A DNA stretch of 60,778 nucleotides from Streptomyces turgidiscabies Car8 (GTDB taxonomy: Bacteria > Actinomycetota > Actinomycetes > Streptomycetales > Streptomycetaceae), in the NCBI RefSeq assembly GCF_000331005.1, contig NZ_AEJB01000506.1, positions 1 to 60,778 on the forward strand, written 5' to 3'. This document shows positions 41,412-49,859 of this stretch, in pieces (position 1 is the stretch's first letter; the number at the start of each line of letters is the position of its first letter). The position numbers and the translations under genes are program-made. Under the pieces are notes generated by a model. The model made no database searches and was not told the DNA's origin. It saw nothing but the letters and a program-made list of their open reading frames with translations.

Positions 41412-42163
41412 ACCAGGGGCTCCTCTTCCGTGCTCGCCAGGATCTCCGCGATGTGCACCGGCCGCATACCGGTGGAGAGCCGGGTCATGGTCCCGCCGAT
41501 GTGCATGAGGCACGAGTTGTCGGCGGCGCACAGCACCTCCGCCCCCGTCGACTCCGCGTTGCGCACCTTGTCCGTGCCCATCGCCGCCGAGACATCGGAG
41601 TTCTTCAGCGCGAACGTGCCGCCGAAGCCACAGCACTCGTCGGCGCCGGGCAGCTCCCTCAGCTCCAGCCCCTTGACGGCCTGGAGCAGCCTGAGCGGCC
41701 GGTCGGCCAGTCCGAGACCGCGCAGCCCGTGGCACGTCGGGTGGTAGGTGACGGTGTGCGGGTAGTAGGCGCCCACGTCCGTCACCCCCAGCACGTCCAC
41801 CAGGAACTCCGTCAGCTCGAACGTCTTCGGGACCACGGGCGCCAGTGTGGCCGCGAGTCCGTCCCCGCGCCCCTCGGCCCGCGCCCGCTCGCCCATCCGC
41901 GGATACAGCTCCCGCACCATCGCGCCGCACGACCCGGAGGGCGTGACGATCGCCTCGTACCCCCCGAATACATCGGAGAAATGCCGGGCGAGCGGCTCGG
42001 CATCATGGCGGTACCCGGTGTTGTAGTGCGCCTGCCCGCAGCAGGTCTGCGCCATCGGGAAGTCGACCTCGACACCCAGCCTGGTCAGCAGTTTCACGAC
42101 GGCGCGGCCCGTGTCCGGATACAGCGTGTCGTTGACACAGGTAAGGAACAGGGCGACACGCAT
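41408..42163 (-). CDS. lutA: LutA-like (Fe-S)-binding protein
   Basis: A 251-residue protein from ATG at 42161-42163. It has the two CCG domains (cysteine-rich, heterodisulfide-reductase-like): VALFLTCVNDTLYPDTGRAV with MAQTCCGQAHYNTG in the first half and TVTYHPTCHGLRGLG with GADECCGFGGTFALKN in the second. It is the glycolate-oxidase-subunit-like part of LutABC. The rhamnulokinase gene ends 72 bases upstream on the same strand, and lutB overlaps by 4 bases. L-lactaldehyde, the rhamnose cleavage product, is oxidised to L-lactate by the upstream fusion enzyme, which gives LutABC its substrate. Confidence 0.94.
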   Translation of the reverse strand: MRVALFLTCVNDTLYPDTGRAVVKLLTRLGVEVDFPMAQTCCGQAHYNTGYRHDAEPLARHFSDVFGGYEAIVTPSGSCGAMVRELYPRMGERARAEGRGDGLAATLAPVVPKTFELTEFLVDVLGVTDVGAYYPHTVTYHPTCHGLRGLGLADRPLRLLQAVKGLELRELPGADECCGFGGTFALKNSDVSAAMGTDKVRNAESTGAEVLCAADNSCLMHIGGTMTRLSTGMRPVHIAEILASTEEEPLV

Positions 42164-42235
42164 CGCGGCTCCTAGCGATCGATCATCGGATGAGTGCAGA
42201 GTACGTGGAGGTCGCGCGGTGGGGGAATCCCCGTC

Positions 42236-43687
42236 TCACCGGACGTCGGTGAGACGGGCCTGGGCCGCACGCCAGGCCACCGGATCGCCGGACGGCTCGT
42301 AGCGGGTCAGTGGCTGGGTACGGGCGAGCAGCCGGCGCATGTCCGTACGGTCGCCCACGAGACCGTGGGCCCTCGCCTGGACGAGGACGTTGCCGAGCGC
42401 GGCGGCCTCGGCCGGGCCCGCCACCACCGGCAGCCCGCAGGCATCGGCGGTGAGCTGGCACAGCAGCGCGTTGCGCGTCCCGCCCCCGACGATGTGCACG
42501 GCGTCGACACTGTGCCCGGCGAGCCGCTGGGCGTCCGCCACCGCCAGCCGATGGGCGAGGGCGAGGGAGTCGAGGATGCAGCGCGTGATCTCGCCCGGAG
42601 TCTCCGGCACCGGCTGCCCGGAGGCCCGGCAGGCCTCGGCGATCCGATCCGGCATCCGCCCGGGCGCCAGGAACGCCGCGTCCCCCGCGTCCACCACGGA
42701 CCGCAGCCCCGGCGCCTCGGCCGCCGCCCGCAGCAGATCGCCCAGGTCGGGGTTCCCCCAGGCCCGTACGCACTCCTGGAGCAGCCACAGCCCCATGATG
42801 TTCCGCAGATAGCGGACCGTGCCGTCGAGCCCCAGCTCGTTGGTGAAGTTGGCGGCCCGGCTCTCCTCGGAGAGGACGGGTGCCTCCAGCTCCAGACCGG
42901 CCAGGGACCAGGTGCCGGTGCAGATGTAGGCGAACCGCTCGTCCACGGCCGGCACGGCCGCCACCGCGGAGGCGGTGTCGTGCGACCCGACCGTGGTCAC
43001 CGGCACCGGCCCGCTGAGCCCGGTCTCCTCCAGCACCTCGGCCCGCAGCACACCCGCCGGATCACCGGGCCGGCGAAGCGGCGCGAACAGCCCGAGGTCG
43101 ATGTCCAGCTTCCGCGCCAGGTCATGGGCCCAGTCGCGGGTGCGTGGATCGATCAGCTGGGTGGTCGAGGCATTGGTCAGCTCGGTGCCGGCCTCACCCG
43201 TCAGCCAGTACGTCAGCAGGTCGGGGATGAGCAACAGCCGCTGGGCGGCGGCCAGTTGACGAGTGCCACGGGCCGCCGTCAGCTGGTAGAGGGTGTTGAA
43301 GGGCGCGTACTGCAACCCGGTCGCCGCGTACAGCTCGGTGGCCGGGACGGACGCCCACACCTTCTCCGCGACGCCCTCGGTGCGGGCGTCGCGGTAGTGC
43401 GCAGGGTTGCCCAGCAGGGCGCCGTCGGCATCCAGCAGTCCGTAGTCCACGGCCCAGCTGTCGATGCCGACCGAGTCGACCTGACCGGCGGCCCGCAGCC
43501 CGTCGAGCACACCTCCGTACAGCGCGAGAACATCCCAGCGCAGCCCCTCGGGCACCCGCACGGGCCGGTTCACGAACCGGTGCGCCTCGGTCAGCTCCAG
43601 CGTGTCGGGCCCGACCCGGCCGACCATGACGCGCCCACTGGACGCGCCGAGGTCGACCGCGGCGTACGACTTGACGGCACGGCTCAT
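42236..43687 (-). CDS. rhaB: Rhamnulokinase (FGGY family)
   Basis: A 483-residue sugar kinase from ATG at 43685-43687, overlapping the aldolase stop (ATGA). N-terminal FGGY domain YAAVDLGASSGRVMVGRV (about 8-25), substrate region VDSVGIDSWAVDYGLLDADG (about 75-94), TGLQYAPFNTLYQL, VTTVGSHDTASAVAAVP and YICTGTWSLAGLE. C-terminal ATP site VHIVGGGTRNALLCQLTADA. It phosphorylates L-rhamnulose to L-rhamnulose-1-phosphate. Position in the operon and the SSGR/FNTLYQ motifs favour rhamnulokinase over xylulokinase or gluconokinase. Confidence 0.94.
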   Translation of the reverse strand: MSRAVKSYAAVDLGASSGRVMVGRVGPDTLELTEAHRFVNRPVRVPEGLRWDVLALYGGVLDGLRAAGQVDSVGIDSWAVDYGLLDADGALLGNPAHYRDARTEGVAEKVWASVPATELYAATGLQYAPFNTLYQLTAARGTRQLAAAQRLLLIPDLLTYWLTGEAGTELTNASTTQLIDPRTRDWAHDLARKLDIDLGLFAPLRRPGDPAGVLRAEVLEETGLSGPVPVTTVGSHDTASAVAAVPAVDERFAYICTGTWSLAGLELEAPVLSEESRAANFTNELGLDGTVRYLRNIMGLWLLQECVRAWGNPDLGDLLRAAAEAPGLRSVVDAGDAAFLAPGRMPDRIAEACRASGQPVPETPGEITRCILDSLALAHRLAVADAQRLAGHSVDAVHIVGGGTRNALLCQLTADACGLPVVAGPAEAAALGNVLVQARAHGLVGDRTDMRRLLARTQPLTRYEPSGDPVAWRAAQARLTDVR

Positions 43688-45723
43688 CGCAGGAAGGCCG
43701 CGGCGACGCCGGCGTCGACCGGGACGTGCAGCCCGGTGGTGTGCGTGAGCTCTCCGCCGGTGAGGGCGAACACGGCGTTGGCTACGTGCGCGGGCAGCAC
43801 CTCGCGCTTGAGGATGGTCCGCTGGGCGTAGAACTCGCCGAGCTTCTCCTCCTCGATGCCGTACGTGGCAGCGCGCTGCGCACCCCACCCGCCGGCGAAG
43901 ATCCCGGAGCCGCGCACCACACCGTCGGGGTTGATCCCGTTGACCCGGATGCCGTGCTCGCCCAGCTCGGCGGCGAGCAGCCGCACCTGGTGCGCCTGGT
44001 CGGCCTTGGTCGCGGAGTACGCGATGTTGTTCGGTCCGGCGAAGACGGCGTTCTTGGAGGCGATGTAGATGATGTCGCCGCCCAGCTCCTGCGCGATCAT
44101 CACCCGTGCCGCCTCACGCGAGACGAGGAACGAACCGCGCGCCATGATGTCGTGCTGCAGGTCCCAGTCCTGCGCCGAGGTCTCCAGCAGGGGCTTGGAG
44201 ATGGAGATCCCCGCGTTGTTGACGACGAGGTCCACCCCGCCGAAGGCCAGCGCGGCGGCCTTGAACGCCTCGGCGATCTGCTCCTCGCTGGTCACGTCGA
44301 CGGTGACGGCGACGGCCTTGTCGGCCCCGCCCAGCTCCTCCGCCACCGCAGCCGCGTTCTCCGCGTTGAGGTCGGCGACGACGACACAGGCACCCTCGGC
44401 GACCAGCCGCTCGGCGATGGCCTTCCCGATCCCGCTGCCGGCGCCGGTCACCAGCGCGATCCGCGTGGCCAGCGCCTTCGGCTTGGGCATCCGCTGGAGC
44501 TTGGCCTCCTCGAGGGCCCAGTACTCGATCCGGAACTTCTCCGACTCCTCGATCGGCGCGTACGTCGAGACCGCCTCGGCCCCGTGCATCACGTTGATCG
44601 CGTTGACGTAGAACTCGCCGGCCACCCGGGCGGTCTGCTTGTCCTTGCCGAAGCTGAACATGCCCACACCCGGGATCAGCACGATCGCCGGGTCGGCGCC
44701 ACGCATCGCGGGGGAGTCGGGCAGGGCGTTGCGCCCGTAGTAGGCGGCGTACTCCTCGCGGTACTCGGCGTGCAGCTCCTTCAGGCGCGCGATGGCCTCG
44801 TCCAGGGGAGCGGAGGCCGGCAGGTCGAGGACCAGCGGCCTGACCTTGGTGCGCAGGAAGTGGTCCGGGCAGGAGGTGCCGAGAGCGGCGAGACGAGGGT
44901 GCTCGGCGCGCGACACGAAGTCCAGCACGACGTCCGCGTCGCTGAAGTGTCCGACCTGCGGCTTGTCCTGCGAGGCGATGGCCCGGACGTACGGGGCGAG
45001 CGCGGCGGCCCGCTCACGACGCTCCCCGGGCGCGAGGGCCGCGTACCCCTCGATCACCGGGCCGAACGGCTCGGCCTTGCCGCGCTCGGCGAGGAACGCC
45101 TCGGCGGTGCGGATGATGTGCAGCGAGTTCTTCTCGCACTCCTCGGCGGTGTCGCCCCAGGCGGTGATGCCGTGTCCGCCGAGGACGCATCCGACGGACT
45201 GCGGGTTGGCGGCCTTCACGGCGGCGATGTCCAGGCCGAGCTGGAACCCGGGGCGCCGCCACGGCACCCACACCACGCTGTCGCCGAAACACTCGGCGGT
45301 CAGCTTCTCCCCGTCGGCCGCGCAGGCCAGCGCGATACCGGAGTCGGGGTGGAGATGGTCCACGTGAGCGGCGTCGACGAGCCCGTGCATCGCGGTGTCG
45401 ATGGACGGCGCCGCCCCGCCCTTGCCGTGCAGGCAGTAGTCGAACGCGGCGACCATCTCGTCCTCGCGCTCCACCCCCGGATACACACCCTTGAGCGCGT
45501 GCAGCCGGTCCAGCCGCAGCACGGCCAGCCCGCCCTCGGTCAGGGTGCCCAGGTCACCCCCGGACCCCTTCACCCACATCAGCTCGACATCACCCCCGGT
45601 GACGGGATCGATGTCGGTCCCCTTCGCGGAAGTGTTCCCCCCGGCGTAGTTCGTGTTCCGGGCGTCAGCACCGAGCCGACGAGACCGAGCGAGCAGAGCG
45701 GCGGCTTCGGGATGGGTTGCCAT
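43684..45723 (-). CDS. Bifunctional rhamnulose-1-phosphate aldolase/L-lactaldehyde dehydrogenase
   Basis: A 679-residue fusion from ATG at 45721-45723 (RhaEW type). The N-terminal class II aldolase (about 1-400) has NTNYAGGNTSAKGTDIDPVT (about 23-42), VDHLHPDSGIALACAADGEK with metal-binding histidines and GCVLGGHGITAWGDTAEECE. The C-terminal SDR (about 425-679) has ALVTGAGSGIGKAIAERLVA, LVVNNAGISISKPLLE and the catalytic Tyr-x3-Lys in NNIAYSATKADQAHQVRLLA. The enzyme cleaves rhamnulose-1-phosphate to dihydroxyacetone phosphate and L-lactaldehyde, then oxidises the latter to L-lactate. This fused form occurs in Bacillus and many actinobacteria. It is coupled to the kinase gene and followed by lutABC. 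Confidence 0.94.
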   Translation of the reverse strand: MATHPEAAALLARSRRLGADARNTNYAGGNTSAKGTDIDPVTGGDVELMWVKGSGGDLGTLTEGGLAVLRLDRLHALKGVYPGVEREDEMVAAFDYCLHGKGGAAPSIDTAMHGLVDAAHVDHLHPDSGIALACAADGEKLTAECFGDSVVWVPWRRPGFQLGLDIAAVKAANPQSVGCVLGGHGITAWGDTAEECEKNSLHIIRTAEAFLAERGKAEPFGPVIEGYAALAPGERRERAAALAPYVRAIASQDKPQVGHFSDADVVLDFVSRAEHPRLAALGTSCPDHFLRTKVRPLVLDLPASAPLDEAIARLKELHAEYREEYAAYYGRNALPDSPAMRGADPAIVLIPGVGMFSFGKDKQTARVAGEFYVNAINVMHGAEAVSTYAPIEESEKFRIEYWALEEAKLQRMPKPKALATRIALVTGAGSGIGKAIAERLVAEGACVVVADLNAENAAAVAEELGGADKAVAVTVDVTSEEQIAEAFKAAALAFGGVDLVVNNAGISISKPLLETSAQDWDLQHDIMARGSFLVSREAARVMIAQELGGDIIYIASKNAVFAGPNNIAYSATKADQAHQVRLLAAELGEHGIRVNGINPDGVVRGSGIFAGGWGAQRAATYGIEEEKLGEFYAQRTILKREVLPAHVANAVFALTGGELTHTTGLHVPVDAGVAAAFLR

Positions 45724-45774
45724 ACGTGATCAATCCTTACGTGACATTTCGAGAAAGGGCTGGGGAATGCTTTT

Positions 45775-45801
45775 AGGGGCGCGAGGAACTGCGCGACAAG
45801 C
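45775..45801. repeat. Streptomyces-type intergenic repeat, copy 1
   Basis: Contains AGGGGCGCGAGGAACTGCGC followed by GACAAGC, matching the complement of 50864-50890 (GCTGGTCGCGCAGTTCCCCG and GCGCCCCT). It lies in the 132-base gap between rhaI and the aldolase gene. I recall near-identical sequences from many Streptomyces intergenic regions; function unknown. Confidence 0.6.
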
Positions 45802-45855
45802 CACGACGGACCGGCAGCCTGCATCGAACCGAACCAGGCAGACGGAACCCAGTAC

Positions 45856-47016
45856 CTAGGCCCCCCACCCCGCCTGCTCCCCACCAACCCGCTCCGCAGC
45901 AATCTTCGAAGCCCACCCGGACCGGGCATACGCGGCCATCGGATCCCCGTCCAGCCCCATCTCGCCCCGAACCTCCGCCAGCAACGGCCGAACATCCGTG
46001 TTGTACGCGTCCATCAACACCGCGTTGGCGGCCAGCACGTCCCCGCCCCGCTGAGCGGCGGCCAACGCCGACGCGTCAACAAGCAGCGCCTTGGCCGTCG
46101 CCTCCTGAACGTTCATCACCGACCGGATGATCGCCGGAATCTTCGCCTCGATGTTGTGACACTGGTCCAGCATGAACGCGACCTCGGGCGAGAACCCACC
46201 GCCCCGGATCACCTCGTACATGATCCGGAACAGCTGGAACGGGTCGGCCGAGCCCACCATCAGGTCGTCGTCCGCGTAGAACCGCGAGTTGAAGTCGAAC
46301 GCGCCGAGCTTCCCCTCCCGCAGCAGCGTGGCGACGATGAACTCGATGTTGGTGCCGGGCGCGTGGTGCCCGGTGTCGACCACGACCTGTGCCTTCGGGC
46401 CGAGCTTGAGGCAGTGCGCGTACGCCGTGCCCCAGTCCGGGACGTCGGTCGTGTAGAAGGCCGGCTCGAAGAACTTGTACTCGAGGAGCATCCGCTGGTC
46501 GTCGCCGAGCCGCTCGTACACCGCGGCCAGCGCCTCGGAGAGCCGGTCCTGCCGCTCGCGGATGTCGTCCTGACCGGGGTAGTTGGTGCCGTCGGCGAAC
46601 CACAGCTTCAGGTCCTTGGAGCCGGTGGCGTCCATGATGTCGACGCATTCGAGCAGATGGCCGAGCGCCTTGCGCCGTACCACCGCGTCCGGGTGGCAGA
46701 TGCTGCCCAGCTTGTAGTCGTCGTCCTGGAAGGTGTTCGAGTTGATCGCGCCCAGCTTCAGGCCGCGCTCCTCGGCGTACTTGGCGAGGGCCGCATAGTC
46801 CTCGACCTTGTCCCACGGAATGTGCATGGCGACGGTCGGGGCCACACCGGTGAAGGCGTGTACCTGGGCGGCGTCGTCCAGCTTCTCGAAGGGGTCGCGG
46901 GGGACGCCGGGCTGTGCGAACACCTTGAAACGGGTCCCCGAGTTCCCGTACGCCCACGACGGCGTTTCGATGGCCTGGGCCTTGAGAGCGGCCTTCACCG
47001 CGCTGAGCTCGGTCAC
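45856..47016 (-). CDS. rhaI: L-rhamnose isomerase (RhaI type)
   Basis: A 386-residue isomerase from a GTG at 47014-47016 with AGGAG eight bases upstream. TIM-barrel features: FTGVAPTVAMHIPWDKVEDY (about 55-74), RGLKLGAINSNTFQDDDYKL, DLKLWFADGTNYPGQDDIRE, LLEYKFFEPAFYTTDVPDWG, VVVDTGHHAPGTNIEFIVAT and LGAFDFNSRFYADDDLMVGS, which hold the metal-binding Glu, Asp and His residues. It converts L-rhamnose to L-rhamnulose. This is the Rhizobium/Bacillus-like RhaI clade, distinct from E. coli RhaA. It is the first gene of the leftward string, with a strong promoter at 47102-47130 and an operator at 47083-47094. Confidence 0.95.
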   Translation of the reverse strand: MTELSAVKAALKAQAIETPSWAYGNSGTRFKVFAQPGVPRDPFEKLDDAAQVHAFTGVAPTVAMHIPWDKVEDYAALAKYAEERGLKLGAINSNTFQDDDYKLGSICHPDAVVRRKALGHLLECVDIMDATGSKDLKLWFADGTNYPGQDDIRERQDRLSEALAAVYERLGDDQRMLLEYKFFEPAFYTTDVPDWGTAYAHCLKLGPKAQVVVDTGHHAPGTNIEFIVATLLREGKLGAFDFNSRFYADDDLMVGSADPFQLFRIMYEVIRGGGFSPEVAFMLDQCHNIEAKIPAIIRSVMNVQEATAKALLVDASALAAAQRGGDVLAANAVLMDAYNTDVRPLLAEVRGEMGLDGDPMAAYARSGWASKIAAERVGGEQAGWGA

Positions 47017-47082
47017 TTCAGGACTCCTGTGACATCGGGTCGGAACGACTGCTGGGAAACAGCACGCTGAACGACGATCTGA

Positions 47083-47094
47083 TGAAACGATTCA
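47083..47094. promoter_or_regulatory. LacI-type operator for the leftward rha promoter
   Basis: TGAAACGATTCA, a dyad (TGAA-N4-TTCA) that begins at the predicted transcription start of the leftward promoter. It matches TGAAACCTTTCA at 47249-47260 in 10 of 12 positions. It is probably bound by the LacI-type regulator encoded at 53924-54955. Confidence 0.7.
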
Positions 47095-47101
47095 GAACGG
47101 G

Positions 47102-47130
47102 AAGCTATGAGCCACCCGGAGGGGTGTCAA
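47102..47130 (-). promoter_or_regulatory. Leftward promoter of the rhaI/aldolase/rhaB/lut genes
   Basis: On the minus strand TTGACA (47130-47125), 17-base spacer, TAGCTT (47107-47102): a near-consensus housekeeping promoter. The start point is predicted near 47095, immediately before the operator. Confidence 0.7.
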
Positions 47131-47179
47131 GTCCTCCGACCGATTCGGCCTACCGTGACTTGCCTGTGACCTTCAATTA

Positions 47180-47194
47180 TCGAAAGAATTTCGA
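47180..47194. promoter_or_regulatory. Palindrome between the divergent rha promoters
   Basis: TCGAAA-GAA-TTTCGA, a perfect 6-base arm palindrome upstream of both promoters. It shares GAAA/TTTC half-sites with the two TGAAAC operators and could be an auxiliary site or an activator site. Confidence 0.5.
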
Positions 47195-47204
47195 CACGGA
47201 CCCA

Positions 47205-47234
47205 TTGACGTGACATGGCTCCCATGCCTAACGT
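47205..47234 (+). promoter_or_regulatory. Rightward promoter of the rhamnose ABC transporter operon
   Basis: TTGACG at 47205-47210, an 18-base spacer, TAACGT at 47229-47234; start point near 47241, about 64 bases before the ATPase start. Confidence 0.65.
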
Positions 47235-47248
47235 CCCGGCAACCCAGT

Positions 47249-47260
47249 TGAAACCTTTCA
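47249..47260. promoter_or_regulatory. LacI-type operator for the rightward rha promoter
   Basis: TGAAACCTTTCA, dyad TGAAA-CC-TTTCA, about 8 bases after the predicted start point, a classical roadblock position. Partner of the site at 47083-47094. Confidence 0.7.
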
Positions 47261-47304
47261 CGACGTCGTGAGGCCAGACCCACAGGCGTCGTCGAGGAGC
47301 CCTC

Positions 47305-48822
47305 ATGACCCACCCGTCCGACCCGGGGCCGGCCCCTGTGCTGGCACTCAAGGACATCTCGAAGTCCTTCGGTGCGGTGCGCGCCCTGCGGGACGTCTCC
47401 CTGGAGCTGTTCCCCGGCGAAGTGCACGCACTCGCCGGTGAGAACGGCGCCGGAAAGTCGACCCTCATCAAGACGCTCGCCGGGGTGCACCGACCGGACG
47501 CAGGCCAGGTACTGCTCGACGGCACACCCGTCGCCTTCCACGGCCCCGGCGACGCCCGCGACGCGGGTATCGCCGTGATCTACCAGGAGCCCACGCTCTT
47601 CCCGGACCTCTCGATCGCCGAGAACATCTTCATGGGCCGCCAGCCCCGGCGCGCCCTCGGCCGGATCGACCACAAGGCCACCCACGCGGCGACCGCCGCC
47701 CTGATGCGACGCCTCGGCGTCGAACTCGACCCCGACCGCCCCGCACGCGGCCTGTCCATCGCTGACCAGCAGATCGTCGAGATCGCCAAGGCCCTCTCCT
47801 TCGACGCCCGCGTCCTGATCATGGACGAGCCGACCGCCGCCCTCACCGGCAGCGAGGTCGCCCGTCTCTTCGGCGTCGTCCGCACCCTGCGCGAACAGGG
47901 CGCCGCCGTGCTGTTCATCTCGCACCGGCTGGAGGAGATCTTCAAGATCTGCCGACGGGTGACGACGCTGCGTGACGGCGCCTGGATCGCCAGCGAGCCG
48001 CTGGACGGCATGACCGAGGACGATCTCGTACGCCGGATGGTCGGCCGCGATCTCGACGAGCTCTACCCGAAGCAGGACGTCGAGGCAGGCGAGGTCGCGC
48101 TCAGCGTGCGCCGCCTGACCCGCGAGGGCGTCTTCACCGACGTCTCCTTCGACGTGAGGCACGGCGAGATCGTCGGCCTCGCCGGACTCGTCGGCGCCGG
48201 CCGCACCGAGGTGGCCCGGGCCGTCTTCGGCATCGACCGCTGGGACGCCGGCGAGGTCGAGGTGGACGGCACGGTCCTGACGAACGGAGCGCCCTCCACG
48301 GCCATGGCCGCCGGGCTCGCCCTCGTCCCCGAGGACCGGCGCGCCCAGGGCCTGGTGATGGACATGTCCATCGAGCGGAACATCGGTCTCACCGGCCTGC
48401 GGAAGACCGTCAAGGCCGGCCTGATGGACCGGAGCGCCGAGCGCAGCCGCTCCCTCGACTGGGCCGTCAAGCTCCAGGTGAAGTACGCCCGTATCGCCGA
48501 CACCGTCAACACGCTGTCCGGCGGCAACCAGCAGAAGGTCGTCCTGGCCAAGTGGCTCGCCACCGGCCCCCGGGTACTGATCGTCGACGAGCCCACCCGT
48601 GGCATCGACGTCGGTACGAAGGCCGAGGTGCACCGCCTGCTCAGCGAGCTGGCCGCCGACGGTGTGGCCATCCTGATGATCTCCTCCGACCTGCCCGAGA
48701 TCCTCGGTATGGCCGACCGCGTGCTCGTGATGCACGAGGGCCGCCTCACCGCCGAGATCCCGCGCTCCGAAGCAACCGAGGAAACGGTGATGGCCGCAGC
48801 CACCGGGAGGGCCGCCGCATGA
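47305..48822 (+). CDS. Rhamnose ABC importer ATPase (two-domain, RbsA/RhaT type)
   Basis: A 505-residue sugar-import ATPase from ATG at 47305 (GAGGAG ribosome site). The first nucleotide-binding domain has Walker A LAGENGAGKSTLIKTLAGVH (about 48-67), Q-loop IYQEPTLFPDLSIAENIFMG, signature LSIADQQIVEIAKALSFDAR and Walker B LIMDEPTAAL. The second has the degenerate Walker A LAGLVGAGRTEVARAVFGID, LSGGNQQKVVLAKWLATGP and LIVDEPTRGIDVG. This is the RbsA-like tandem form used for monosaccharides; the rhamnose assignment comes from the neighbours. It overlaps the first permease gene (ATGA). Confidence 0.93.
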   Translation: MTHPSDPGPAPVLALKDISKSFGAVRALRDVSLELFPGEVHALAGENGAGKSTLIKTLAGVHRPDAGQVLLDGTPVAFHGPGDARDAGIAVIYQEPTLFPDLSIAENIFMGRQPRRALGRIDHKATHAATAALMRRLGVELDPDRPARGLSIADQQIVEIAKALSFDARVLIMDEPTAALTGSEVARLFGVVRTLREQGAAVLFISHRLEEIFKICRRVTTLRDGAWIASEPLDGMTEDDLVRRMVGRDLDELYPKQDVEAGEVALSVRRLTREGVFTDVSFDVRHGEIVGLAGLVGAGRTEVARAVFGIDRWDAGEVEVDGTVLTNGAPSTAMAAGLALVPEDRRAQGLVMDMSIERNIGLTGLRKTVKAGLMDRSAERSRSLDWAVKLQVKYARIADTVNTLSGGNQQKVVLAKWLATGPRVLIVDEPTRGIDVGTKAEVHRLLSELAADGVAILMISSDLPEILGMADRVLVMHEGRLTAEIPRSEATEETVMAAATGRAAA

Positions 48823-49859
48823 CGGTGACCGCCCCCAATCCCGCCCCCGCCGCAGAGGTGCCCAAGTCCAGCAGCACCAGGCTGGTGGACCGCGTCTTCA
48901 AGATGCGCGAACTCGCCATCCTGCTCGTCTTCCTGGTGATGATCGCCGTCACCCAGGCGGGCAACAGCGAGTTCCTGTCCGAGCAGGGCATCAAGGACCT
49001 GCTGCTGAACGCGACGATCCTGGTCCTGGTCGCCACCGGCCAGTCGCTGGTGGTCATCACCCGCAACGTCGACCTGTCGGTCGGCTCCACCCTTGGCATC
49101 AGCGCCTTCGCCGCGGGCCTCTACCTCCAGGGCGGCGGAAACCCCGTCGTGGCCATCGCCCTGGCCGTCCTCCTCGGCATCGGCTTCGGGCTCCTCAACG
49201 GACTGCTCGTCAGCTTCGGCCAGGTACCCGCCCTCGTCGTCACCCTCGGCACGCTCTACATCATCCGAGGCATCGACTCCATCTGGGTCGGCTCCCGGCA
49301 GATCACGGCGGCCGACCTGCCCGACGGGTTCGTCGACTTCGGCTCCGGCGGTATCTCCGCGGTCCCGTACCTCGCGCTGATCGCGCTGGCCGTCCTCGTC
49401 GCCACCGCCTACTACCTCAGGCAGTTCGGCAGCGGCCGTGAGCTGTACGCGCTCGGCTCCAACCCCGAGGCCGCCCGGCTCGCCGGCATCCCCGTGCGCA
49501 AGCGGATCCTCGCCGCGTACACCTTCTGCGGCGCCCTCGCCGGACTCGCCGGCGCGCTCTACCTCGCGCGGTTCGGCAACGTCGACTCCAGCACGGGCAA
49601 CGGGTACGAACTCACCGTCGTCAGCGCGGTCGTCGTCGGCGGTGTCGTCTTCACCGGCGGCTCCGGCAGCGTCTACGGGGCGGCGCTCGGCGCGCTGCTG
49701 CTGACCTCCATCAACAGCGTGCTGCCCGCCCTCGGTGTCAGCTCGGTGTGGGTCATGGCCATCAACGGCATCCTGCTCATCCTTGCCATCGCGGTCGACC
49801 GGATCGTCGCCCTGCGCGTGGCGTCAGCTCTGAAGAAGAGGAACGCCCGCCATGGCTGA
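48819..49859 (+). CDS. Rhamnose ABC importer permease 1 (RbsC family)
   Basis: A 346-residue membrane protein from ATG at 48819. About eight to ten hydrophobic helices follow a hydrophilic 30-residue N-terminus, for example LAILLVFLVMIAVTQAG, LNATILVLVATGQSLVVITR, VVAIALAVLLGIGFGLLNGL and AAYTFCGALAGLAGALYLAR. The conserved permease loop GSNPEAARLAGIPVRKRILA (about 214-233) contacts the ATPase. It pairs with the second permease as a heterodimer. Its end overlaps the next start by 8 bases. Confidence 0.93.
   Translation: MTVTAPNPAPAAEVPKSSSTRLVDRVFKMRELAILLVFLVMIAVTQAGNSEFLSEQGIKDLLLNATILVLVATGQSLVVITRNVDLSVGSTLGISAFAAGLYLQGGGNPVVAIALAVLLGIGFGLLNGLLVSFGQVPALVVTLGTLYIIRGIDSIWVGSRQITAADLPDGFVDFGSGGISAVPYLALIALAVLVATAYYLRQFGSGRELYALGSNPEAARLAGIPVRKRILAAYTFCGALAGLAGALYLARFGNVDSSTGNGYELTVVSAVVVGGVVFTGGSGSVYGAALGALLLTSINSVLPALGVSSVWVMAINGILLILAIAVDRIVALRVASALKKRNARHG

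Noticed and set aside
47173..48735. Leftward 520-residue frame opposite the ABC ATPase
   Set aside because: Antisense of a fully recognised ATPase; composition (Gly, Asp, His, Val rich) is typical of shadow frames.
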